Below are positions 18,326 to 26,144 of a stretch of DNA of 64,000 bases, in pieces (position 1 is the stretch's first letter; every line of letters starts with the position of its first letter). The stretch spans positions 496,001-560,000 of the forward strand of contig NZ_LS398548.1 of NCBI RefSeq assembly GCF_900327275.1, written 5' to 3'. The notes under the pieces were generated by a model. That model saw nothing but the letters and a program-made list of their open reading frames with translations, was not told the origin of the DNA and ran no database searches. This DNA is from Orientia tsutsugamushi. Lineage in GTDB: Bacteria > Pseudomonadota > Alphaproteobacteria > Rickettsiales > Rickettsiaceae. The translations under genes and the position numbers were made by a program.

Positions 18326-19644
18326 TATAAATGCTCCTCTAACTTTTGTGATTGATCGAATTTATTATGCAAATTAACTTTTTCATTGTTAGTTGATTGT
18401 GAATAAGTTAAATTATGTGGCTTCTTCTTGGGCTCACATAAGTCAAAACCTTTTTTAAATACAACATCGATGACTCTACCTGACGCAATAAGAACGACTG
18501 GGCTCATAGAATCAGCTCGTTTTATAGCAAAATCAGCTAGCTTATCAAAAGCATTGCTAGCTCCAGCGTAAGCTCCAGACTGAAGCGCATCTCCAATCTG
18601 AAACTCTTGTTGTTGGCCTCCAGCTACTAGGTTTAAAGTTGGTAGCATATCAGGTTTAATAGCCTTAGATTGCAGAAACTTAGCTATACTGCTAAATACT
18701 CCATTTAATGCAGCCATGCTTGCTATGTTAGACGATTTATCTACCACGATTCCTTTAATTCCAGAACGTCCGTCTTCGCCTATCAACCAGCCTTCCACCT
18801 TTTTTTCGATAATATCTCCTTGGTTATTGACTACTGAAAGAGTTTCGATGCGACATTTAGCTCTCTCTGAGGACATCTCTCCGTTACAGGATCCAATTAA
18901 AATTGCATTTTTGATTTGATCAGTTTTATATTTATTATAAAGAATTGCTGTATCAAGCAACTGCAGAACAATTGGTTCTGGTGATGAAGAGCTGTTTGTT
19001 CCAGTACCTACAACGACTCCAGTAAGTAGCACAGCTCTAGCAGAACTACCGCTAGTAACATAGTTCTCAACATTTTTTTTTTGCTCAGATTCAGCTCTCC
19101 TAAGATTGACAAATGATTGTACAGGAGCTTGCTCTGTTTTGTTATCATGTGGTGAATTTGAAATATGATGATTAAGATCAGAACTAAATTCATCACTATC
19201 ATTATTATATAGACTCTGCTTAGGCTGATTCTCCAATATCTCAAGTTTTTGGTTAAAATTATTAATTTGGGCTGTAATTTCTAAATATCTGCTGTCTATT
19301 ACACTTTCAAATCTATCTTTTAATGTTTTGACTTCATTAAGTATTTCTTCTGTCCATTTTGCTCTCAAATCTACAGCTTGTTCTATTCCAGAAATCGCTT
19401 CTCTTGACTCACGATTTTCAATAAAAATTATAGATTCTTTCGTTTTACCACTTTCAGATAAAAAATATGAAACAACCATTATTGTGATGCTTATAAAAGT
19501 TAAGGCAATTACTGGCTTTCTACGAATGATATTTGTTAATTCTGATAACTTGCTATTAGGCCTAACAGATTCAGCCTTTGGTTTATCATTTAGCTCTAAA
19601 TCTTCTTCTTTTGTATTATTATTGTCTGAATTGTCCTGTTCCAC
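18325..19644 (-). CDS. traB: TraB, VirB10-like scaffold of the mating channel
   Basis: The 439-residue protein has a charged cytoplasmic head (1-44), one membrane segment (about 45-63), a coiled-coil stretch (about 75-150), and a periplasmic domain with VLLTGVVVGTGTNSSS...EPIVLQLLDTAILYN, CRIETLSVVNNQGD and a C-terminal SPVVLIASGRVIDVVFKKGF. This is the TraB/VirB10 layout, bridging the inner membrane and the outer-membrane ring of TraK and TraV. F TraB has 475 residues. It is separated from the pilin-like gene by 38 bases. Confidence 0.9.
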   Translation of the reverse strand: MEQDNSDNNNTKEEDLELNDKPKAESVRPNSKLSELTNIIRRKPVIALTFISITIMVVSYFLSESGKTKESIIFIENRESREAISGIEQAVDLRAKWTEEILNEVKTLKDRFESVIDSRYLEITAQINNFNQKLEILENQPKQSLYNNDSDEFSSDLNHHISNSPHDNKTEQAPVQSFVNLRRAESEQKKNVENYVTSGSSARAVLLTGVVVGTGTNSSSSPEPIVLQLLDTAILYNKYKTDQIKNAILIGSCNGEMSSERAKCRIETLSVVNNQGDIIEKKVEGWLIGEDGRSGIKGIVVDKSSNIASMAALNGVFSSIAKFLQSKAIKPDMLPTLNLVAGGQQQEFQIGDALQSGAYAGASNAFDKLADFAIKRADSMSPVVLIASGRVIDVVFKKGFDLCEPKKKPHNLTYSQSTNNEKVNLHNKFDQSQKLEEHL

Positions 19645-19682
19645 TATTCCTCCGCTTTTTGAATGTTAATGTTTCTACCTTA

Positions 19683-20018
19683 TCAATTAATTTTCATACC
19701 ACCGGCAATCCAATCTAGGTAAAAGCCTAAAATAACACCAATTGCTACCATTACTCCGGCAAGCTTTATATTGCCTCTTGCTACAGCCCAAATCGATGAT
19801 AGAATAGTTGCACTTGATATACCTATTGTTTTTAGTTTTCCACTAAAAAGTCCGTCTATTTTATTAAGCTGCCCTTCAAGAGTATCAGCTAATGCTGGCT
19901 CAAAAGAAAAAACACAAGCAGTAATTATAATAATTAACAGCCCTACAACTACATTATTCCACTGTATTCCAAATGTAGGGTTTAGCATATTTAGTCGAGA
20001 TTTTTGATATATGAACAT
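19683..20018 (-). CDS. Pilin-like protein (TraA/VirB2 architecture)
   Basis: The 111-residue product has a long leader with a hydrophobic core (VVVGLLIIIITACVF) and a probable cleavage site after PALA. That leaves a mature chain of about 66 residues with two membrane segments: one around SSATILSSIWAVA, then a short basic turn, then LAGVMVAIGVILGFYLDWI. Size and layout match F-pilin and VirB2 subunits. In F the pilin gene leads the operon, whereas here it lies between traK and traB. An internal ATG at 19988 is an alternative start; neither start has a clear ribosome site. Its 5-prime end was copied by the duplication just upstream. Confidence 0.65.
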   Translation of the reverse strand: MFIYQKSRLNMLNPTFGIQWNNVVVGLLIIIITACVFSFEPALADTLEGQLNKIDGLFSGKLKTIGISSATILSSIWAVARGNIKLAGVMVAIGVILGFYLDWIAGGMKIN

Positions 20019-20530
20019 TTTTATTGCTTATTAGTAAATTTTGCATTATTCTCCTAGTGCTAGTGAATTCCACGTTGAATGAAATTTTACTTTGAAGAGA
20101 GTTTCAGATACCCTACCAGAACTTTAAGGCTTTGAAGTAAAAACTAGCATTTTAAGCCAGTTTTATTTTTCCTTAGTATTTCTACTTTGTTTTTTAGAAG
20201 GTTTTGCTGTTAATTCTTTTGTATTAACATCATTACTGAACAAATTGGTGAAGACACATTTGAGCCTTTAACAAATTGCATATGAACATTGTTATTGCTT
20301 ATTAGTAAATTTTGCATTATTCTCCTAATGCTAGTTAATTCCATACCAGTGAAATTTTACTTTGAAGCGGTTTTAATTAATAATCTTTGTAGAACTTTAA
20401 GTCTTTGAAGTAAAAACTAGCACTTTAAGCCAGTTTTATTTTTTTCTTAGTATTTCTACTTTGTTTTTTAGAAGGTTTCGCTGTTAATTCTTTTGTATTA
20501 AGGTCATTACTGAACAAATTGTTATTGTTT
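20010..20530. repeat. Mosaic direct duplication of the traK 3-prime / pilin 5-prime junction
   Basis: Bases about 20,010-20,262 and 20,281-20,530 are direct repeats, largely identical but with several small differences. Each holds the pilin start context, the intergenic spacer and the last roughly 100 bases of traK. Between them, about 20,252-20,282 is a short piece nearly identical to traE around 21,091-21,120. Only the distal copy is joined to an intact traK. Confidence 0.88.
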
Positions 20531-20913
20531 TGTTTTGAATTATCCTTTTCCTCTATTTTTGTAGCAGCATTAACAAGCATTATAGGGCTTGGAGTTTTTG
20601 GAGTAAAAGTTAACATTAAATCCTGAATTGTTTTGTATTCTCCTATTACTGTTAAATAAACCTTGTTTCCTTCTTCTCGTGGAACAATAAACAAAAATCC
20701 AGACTCATGAACTACAACTTCAGCTGCATTTTGAGGATACATAAAAATATCATTAATTTTTTCATCTTTAAGATTAATTCTTGTTGGCCCACTATCAGAA
20801 ATCTCAAGCTTTAGTAAATTGTCAGCTTCTAACTCATATTCTACTGCATATATATTATTAACGTTTACCAAAGCAATAAACCATATGATAAATCTCAAAA
20901 ATCTAATACTCAT
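20425..20913 (-). CDS. traK: TraK, secretin-like outer-membrane ring protein (short)
   Basis: The 162-residue protein has a signal peptide (IIWFIALVNVNNIYA) and the TraK N-terminal domain: ISDSGPTRINLKDEKINDIF and SGFLFIVPREEGNKVYLTVIGE. This corresponds to the ring-forming, VirB9-like part. F TraK has 242 residues; the C-terminal domain is missing and replaced by a polar tail of asparagine and lysine (about 120-162). The stop region is the part duplicated downstream, so the truncation may be linked to that rearrangement. It overlaps traE by 4 bases. Confidence 0.85.
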   Translation of the reverse strand: MSIRFLRFIIWFIALVNVNNIYAVEYELEADNLLKLEISDSGPTRINLKDEKINDIFMYPQNAAEVVVHESGFLFIVPREEGNKVYLTVIGEYKTIQDLMLTFTPKTPSPIMLVNAATKIEEKDNSKQNNNNLFSNDLNTKELTAKPSKKQSRNTKKKIKLA

Positions 20914-21461
20914 TTTTTTATTCCATTCTCTTTAACACCAGTCAACAATAAAAGGTAATTAGGAGTTTGCTTGTAAGTCAAAAGGTAAGTCTTATCGACA
21001 GCTATATCTTTACTATCGCTAAACCAATAACGAAGCGTTCCACTAATTAATACTCCATCCTTTATCACTTCAATCTTTTTTGGAAAAAAGACTGAAGATA
21101 CATTTGAGCCTTTAACAAATTGCAAATGATCATGAAAAAATTTATTTAAAGATTCAGTATTACTAGATGCCACTTTCATGTCTGCTATTTGTCTTTCTAC
21201 CTCATTTGGAGAAGTAGTAAATAAGAGTTTCGTCACATAAATTGCCCATTCCTTTAAATAGGTTTCATGGTAATTTTTTGATGAAACCATCATTTTACGA
21301 TCAGGCTCCATTGCTGGAATTAATAACCACTTTTCTTCTTTGGTAATTGCAGCCATTATCGCAATTATATTAGCTGCAGCTAGCAATATAGTTACTGAAA
21401 GTAAGCATTTATTATATTTAACCAGCTCTTGTATAGCATTTTGCTTAAAGAGATGATTCAT
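20910..21461 (-). CDS. traE: TraE, inner-membrane transfer protein
   Basis: The 183-residue product matches TraE (F: 188). It has one N-terminal membrane segment at about 20-38 and then a periplasmic VirB8-like domain with SKNYHETYLKEWAIYVTKLL, SSVFFPKKIEVIKDGVLISG and a late YLLTYK strand. TraE is an inner-membrane component of the channel. Its ATG overlaps the traL stop by one base. The first 12 codons also occur at 57,323-57,359, where a transposon fragment cuts another copy. Confidence 0.9.
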   Translation of the reverse strand: MNHLFKQNAIQELVKYNKCLLSVTILLAAANIIAIMAAITKEEKWLLIPAMEPDRKMMVSSKNYHETYLKEWAIYVTKLLFTTSPNEVERQIADMKVASSNTESLNKFFHDHLQFVKGSNVSSVFFPKKIEVIKDGVLISGTLRYWFSDSKDIAVDKTYLLTYKQTPNYLLLLTGVKENGIKK

Positions 21462-21757
21462 TATTTGCCAACTTTTTTGCCCAGCAATCTTGAATATCCT
21501 AATGGAGCTGGCAATAAACCTTTAGCTACTAAAAAACTTTTTAGCAAAAAATTCTCCGATACCTTCTTAAATTTCTTAAAGCAATAACATAGAGCAATTC
21601 CTCCAACCATAAATGCTAGGCCTAATTTAGCATGCCTGCTGTTTAGTAGTACAATTCCTGGAGCTACTCCAGCTAGCACTACTCCCCATTCATCAATGCT
21701 CAAACCCATATACTTCAACGGCCTCGATAATGCCCAACATAATTTTTGATTTTGCAT
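21461..21757 (-). CDS. traL: TraL, small membrane protein of the transfer channel
   Basis: The product from the ATG at 21757 has 98 residues (F TraL: 91). It has the family start RPLKYMGLSIDEWGVVLAG and two hydrophobic stretches (about 22-36 and 47-60), followed by a basic tail. I chose this start because AAGGTGA lies 3-4 bases upstream; an earlier in-frame ATG at 21796 would add 13 residues unlike the family. It is the first transfer gene after the integrase. Two more damaged copies are at 54,148 and 56,881. Confidence 0.87.
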   Translation of the reverse strand: MQNQKLCWALSRPLKYMGLSIDEWGVVLAGVAPGIVLLNSRHAKLGLAFMVGGIALCYCFKKFKKVSENFLLKSFLVAKGLLPAPLGYSRLLGKKVGK

Positions 21758-21876
21758 AATCACCTTTAGCCGCAATTGTAGCATGAGATTTCTCATTCTG
21801 CTACTATAATGTTTAAATTAGCTAAATATCTTCAAACATAGATTTTACCTGCAATAATTAGTTTGCATACATGCAT

Positions 21877-21895
21877 GTGCGACATGAAGTCGCAC
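21877..21895. promoter_or_regulatory. Conserved hairpin between integrase and traL
   Basis: A 7-bp perfect inverted repeat GTGCGAC / GTCGCAC encloses ATGAA. It stands 33 bases from the integrase stop and is the most GC-rich stretch of an otherwise AT-rich gap. The identical hairpin, with its flanks, recurs at 56,753-56,771 beside the second integrase remnant. It could be an attachment or recombination site, a terminator of int, or a regulatory site for the transfer operon. Confidence 0.5.
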
Positions 21896-21927
21896 TATTC
21901 TTACCACAACGTTTTAGTCAGATAGTA

Positions 21928-23148
21928 TTATAAAATATTATAACTTTGCATATATCCACTAATCATTTGTGTAACCTTAGACATATACTCTCTTAGTAAC
22001 TCTGTACTAACTATACTATAATCACTTGTTGATTCAAAATTAATATGATTCAATGCTGCACGAATTATATACTGACCTGCACCTATATCTGACAGACAAC
22101 TTGCAAACGTCCTTCTTAGATCGTGTATCTTGAAATTTTTTATGCAAGCCTTTTTACAAATCCTATTCCATGCTTCATATGGCTGTTCTAAGTGTCCGCT
22201 TTTGCTATTATCACTTGGTAGCACCCATTTACTTGTAGATGTTAATTTCCTTGCTTGCAATATTTTTATCATCTCATTTGTTAATGGTATATTTTGCGCC
22301 TTTCCGTTCTTAGTTTTTGGTATATGCCATATTTTTCTTACAAAATCTATATTGTCCCATTCCATCTCCAACACATTACTTTTTCTAGCTCCAGTATATA
22401 ACGCTAATAATGCAAAATCTCTTATCAACGTATTTTTTTCTCCACATAATACTTGTAAAAATCTACCAATTTCATCGTAACTTAGACGTCTTTCTCTTGC
22501 TTGCAGTTTATGCAGCTCTATCCCTAGAGTAGGATTGTTTTCTATTAATCCCCATTTTTTTGCCTTATTAAACATAGTGCGTAAGGTTACTAAAAATAGA
22601 TTTGCTGTAGCATATTTCTCCTCTTTGCTGATATCATTGAATATTTGTTCAATATCATTCCTTTTAACCTCGTTTATCTTTTTTAAAAATAACTGTTTCC
22701 CATAATTATGTATTCTTGCAGTACTCCCCTTCGAGCTTGTATTATATATTTTGCTATACTCTTCACACTTATCACACAGCTGTTTGAATGTAATATCTTG
22801 TCTTGCTTTTAGACGTTTCTCATTTTCTTCTATCTGTTGTTTACGTTTTACTTCTCTTGGATCTATTCCTTTCGCCATTAATGTCTTTAATTCTATTGCT
22901 TTTTTTGTAGCTTCTTTAATAGATACATATGGAAATTCTCCTATCGTTATTTTTAAACTCTGGTTTTTAAATTTTTGTTCTAAAACCCATGTTTTTCTTA
23001 CTCTTCCTCCACAGACTACACATGAGATTTTCAGTTTAAGTCCTATTATATATGGATGGTGGATAATTAATAATTTTTCTCCCTTAGGAATTTTAATGTT
23101 ATTTAATGACCGCTTTGTAAACTTTGATGATGATGATATTAAAGGCAT
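21928..23148 (-). CDS. int: RAGE tyrosine-recombinase integrase
   Basis: The 406-residue protein has an N-terminal arm-binding domain of the P4-type integrase class (about 1-100, with LKITIGEFPYVSIKEA and KALMAKGIDPREVK-like sequence), a core-binding domain (about 115-210), and the catalytic domain. Catalytic residues visible are the arginine in TGARKSNVLEMEW, the HDLRRTF box, and a later histidine in LNHINFESTSDYSIV, whose tyrosine is the likely nucleophile. It would insert and excise the element. It is read toward traL, and the upstream stretch to coxB marks the left end of the RAGE. Confidence 0.9.
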   Translation of the reverse strand: MPLISSSSKFTKRSLNNIKIPKGEKLLIIHHPYIIGLKLKISCVVCGGRVRKTWVLEQKFKNQSLKITIGEFPYVSIKEATKKAIELKTLMAKGIDPREVKRKQQIEENEKRLKARQDITFKQLCDKCEEYSKIYNTSSKGSTARIHNYGKQLFLKKINEVKRNDIEQIFNDISKEEKYATANLFLVTLRTMFNKAKKWGLIENNPTLGIELHKLQARERRLSYDEIGRFLQVLCGEKNTLIRDFALLALYTGARKSNVLEMEWDNIDFVRKIWHIPKTKNGKAQNIPLTNEMIKILQARKLTSTSKWVLPSDNSKSGHLEQPYEAWNRICKKACIKNFKIHDLRRTFASCLSDIGAGQYIIRAALNHINFESTSDYSIVSTELLREYMSKVTQMISGYMQSYNIL

Positions 23149-23599
23149 AATTACCCCACATAATATTAATGTTGATATTATTAATATATATTACGTTGTA
23201 TTAAACATTTGATATAAATTATGCTTTTTTTGATATCAAATTTTTTATACTAATTTGTTCATAATACATATAACTTGAAAATCACTTATCAATCCCAGGT
23301 TGTATATATTTTTCGATCATTAGATTAACCTCTAGATTGAAAACTGGCCCACAATTTCCTAAATTTTCTTTCAACCTCCTTTCAACCTTTTGCTTTAATT
23401 TTTTTGTTATATTGACAAATATTGCAAATATATTTATAGTTAAAGTTGAAGATTGATTAAAAATATTAATAAAAGTCAACATAAGTTAATAGTAGGTTCT
23501 ATAAAGTGTAGAAGTTAATAAAAATTAACTTTTTTTCTTCCTTATACTTGATCTACCTTTGCAGCTTTACCTATGGATATGTTATATTACATAACATAG
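23149..23599. other. AT-rich gap between coxB and the integrase
   Basis: This stretch is very AT-rich. I see no tRNA gene that could act as an integration target, no transposon end, and no recognised coding sequence. A 66-codon open frame at 23,282-23,482 on the - strand has no family features. Confidence 0.4.
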
Positions 23600-24352
23600 T
23601 TATTCTGCAAATTTTTGTTTAGCTGTTTTGATCCAATCAGTAAATTCTTCCTTTGAAACTACTTCAATAGCAATTGGCATAAAACCATGATTTACTCCGC
23701 ATAGCTCTGAGCACTGTCCATAATATACTCCTTTTTTTTGTACTTTAATCCATGTTTCATTGATTCTTCCTGGTACAGCATCAACTTTAGTACCAAAAGC
23801 AGGTACTGCAAAACTATGAATTGCATCACCAGCTGTGATAATAAACCTAACCCAAGTATTTTCAGGTATAACTAATCTATTATCTACTTCTAGTAATCTT
23901 AAATCTCCTGGTTTTAGCTCACTATCATCAAGGATATTACTATTAAAGCCTATATTATCATGATCTGGGTATTGATAATGCCAGTACCACTGATATCCTA
24001 CTACTTTAATATTCATTTCTATTGGTGGAATTGTTTCTATATTGTATAATATTTTAAATGATGGTACTGCAATAATAACCAGCAATAATGCAGGAATTAA
24101 TGTCCATATTGCTTCTAGTTTGTAATTAGCAGAAAACTGCATTGGTTTTGGATGAGATTTTGAATTAAATTTTGTACATATATAGATAAGTAGCCCTAGA
24201 ACAATTAGTACTACCATAGCTAATATAATCAAAACAAAATCATGGAGACCCCGTACCGAGGACATTGCTTCTGTTACTTGAGGCTGAAAATACATCTGCC
24301 ATGCTTTAGGAGCGTTAGAGTATATTGGTGTGTTGTAACTTAGTATTAACAA
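23600..24352 (-). CDS. coxB: Cytochrome c oxidase subunit II
   Basis: Subunit II takes electrons from cytochrome c through its binuclear CuA centre. Two membrane segments (about 40-60 and 85-105) precede a periplasmic cupredoxin domain. The CuA ligands are visible as GDAIHSFAVPAFGTK and CSELCGVNHGFM. The length of 250 assumes a TTG start. The frame stays open upstream to a stop near 24,440, and the added residues (YLLLLSPARLLALLLILS) look like a signal peptide, so the true start is probably farther upstream on a non-ATG codon. No other cox gene is next to it. Confidence 0.93.
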   Translation of the reverse strand: MLILSYNTPIYSNAPKAWQMYFQPQVTEAMSSVRGLHDFVLIILAMVVLIVLGLLIYICTKFNSKSHPKPMQFSANYKLEAIWTLIPALLLVIIAVPSFKILYNIETIPPIEMNIKVVGYQWYWHYQYPDHDNIGFNSNILDDSELKPGDLRLLEVDNRLVIPENTWVRFIITAGDAIHSFAVPAFGTKVDAVPGRINETWIKVQKKGVYYGQCSELCGVNHGFMPIAIEVVSKEEFTDWIKTAKQKFAE

Positions 24353-24506
24353 TAGCGCTAGTAGTCGTGCGGGTGATAGTAGTAACAGATATACCTCAAT
24401 TCTAAAACTTCTATTTATTAATATTTCAACCTTTATCAGCTATCTGAAGTGCTGATACAACCATAATAAAGTATTTTTTAAATTAATTAAAGTAAAATTA
24501 TTTACC

Positions 24507-24983
24507 TTATATTTTTATAATAGTTGTACCAGCAATTTTATCATGTAATCCTCTATGATGCTTATCAAAAGGTATAATAAGCAAGCTAAATATTCCTAAT
24601 GAATATCCAAAGAACCTTTTTATATATTGAGATTTAGTAGGCTTAGTAAAAGTATTGCTGTCGATAATTTTAATTCCCATTAATAACTTACCTATGGTAG
24701 TATCAAATTTTATCCAAAGACCAACGAAATATATAAATAATACTGCTATATAAACTAAAATGCATTCAAGGCAATAAGTAATATACTTAGGTGATAATAA
24801 GAATGCTTGCAGTTGTTCTAGATTTTGGGTAGCGATATCAGGTAGATACAAGTCATTTAAACGTAATAGATGATCACATACATATTGTGTACATGGGTGA
24901 GAAATTGTTCCGATGATACATGTATCTAATTGTAGGGCAAGTAACCGTGGCATTAGTTTAACATAAGAATATTGCTTTTTCAT
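24507..24983 (-). CDS. RDD family membrane protein
   Basis: The 158-residue product begins with MPRLLALQLDTCIIG, the RDD-like arginine...aspartate start. It has two or three hydrophobic segments (about 20-35, 75-92 and 128-142), GLWIKFDTTIGKLLMGIKI in the middle and DKHHRGLHDKIAGTTI at the end, all typical of the family. RDD proteins are small inner-membrane proteins, some of which act as sodium/proton antiporters; no specific role can be given here. The gene stands alone upstream of coxB on the same strand. Confidence 0.8.
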   Translation of the reverse strand: MKKQYSYVKLMPRLLALQLDTCIIGTISHPCTQYVCDHLLRLNDLYLPDIATQNLEQLQAFLLSPKYITYCLECILVYIAVLFIYFVGLWIKFDTTIGKLLMGIKIIDSNTFTKPTKSQYIKRFFGYSLGIFSLLIIPFDKHHRGLHDKIAGTTIIKI

Positions 24984-25684
24984 GCTACTATATATTTAAT
25001 ATTATATTATGATTTTAACTATAGCATTATATTAATAAAGTGTAAAAAATGTAAGCCTGAATTCGTTCAATAAGATATCTTTCGAAACTGCTTTTTGAAG
25101 CTCAAAGTTGTATAAAAACCAGAATATCAATTTTGTGAAATGTTGCAAATAATAAGATAAAACTTAGGCTATGGATATAGGGTAAAGATAGAGAACGGAG
25201 CTGTTGTCACATATAATCATCTAAAACAGCAGAAACTTTATTTGGTAAGCTGTTATATAATTTTATTTTTTTATTTGCAGTTTTTTTAGCAAAATCAAAA
25301 CTAGAAATGCGCAACTAATGTGATTAAACTGCACTCTACAACAAAACGTATATGAGAGTGATATATAAGAACTCAACATACCAAGAGTATTAAGCCTTAT
25401 GTAGATTGCAGAGATGTATAGAAAGCATAAGCAAAGATGTTATATGCTATGTAATAGAGCTATGAAAATTACATTCAAAAGATTGCAGACTTTATGTAGA
25501 TAAGGGAATGCAACACTATAGTAAATTATATTGAATTAGATATGAAATTTACTATAAGGTAAAACTAACAATGCATTTTATGCAGAAATCACGGCAATAT
25601 TTATTTGTTGTAATGTGCTATTTATTTCGTTGATTTGGCTAAACATTATATCGCTTCTATTATTTTGGTTACTACTTTCTTTTA
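24984..25684. other. Non-coding stretch with no recognised gene
   Basis: The 700-base gap between the RDD gene and the MITE is AT-rich and holds no open frame of note. A short CTTTCGAAACTG near 25,080 resembles the IS5-type terminal repeat and may be a scar of an old insertion. Nothing else is recognised. Confidence 0.5.
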
Positions 25685-26024
25685 AACGCCAGATTAGGAT
25701 AAATGAAAATATGAAAGGTAGTGAATAAAAGGTATACAAGAGATAATGTATAATTATATTATCTGTAGTTTTAATTAATAACAGCTTATTTATTGCTCAT
25801 ATTTCTACAAATATCCCTATACTTAATAACCTAAACATTCACCATTATAACACTTGTATATTACATATTTCTAATTGTATCTTATCCTAAATTTGTATTT
25901 ACAGACATGTGATTAATAAATAAACTGTTATTAATTGAAACTATATTTAAAGACATTACATGATATCTCTTATAGACCTTTTGTATTATGCCTTTCATAC
26001 TTTTTCTTATCCTGAACTGACGTT
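25685..26024. mobile_element. MITE with IS982-type ends
   Basis: This 340-bp element starts with AACGCCAGATTAGGATAA and ends with the matching inverted repeat TTATCCTGAACTGACGTT. The similarity of the ends extends inward by roughly 60 bases. It has no coding sequence. The termini match those of the IS982-family element at 33,148-34,141, so it was probably moved by that transposase. A sister copy lies at 58,482-58,867 and a half copy at 29,797-29,904. Confidence 0.85.
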
Positions 26025-26144
26025 TTAATTATTCTGCAGAACCTAATTCTATACACACATCATTTTGCATGAACTCACTACACAACATTAACAAATATTA
26101 TTTTAGTAACAACGTTCTTTTTGAAATAAATAAAACTTTATTGT

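Noticed and set aside
23282-23482. 66-codon - strand frame between coxB and int
   Set aside because: No family similarity, no ribosome site and composition like the AT-rich spacer.
23149-23599. tRNA gene as RAGE integration site
   Set aside because: I looked for a cloverleaf with a TTC-loop and acceptor pairing and found none.
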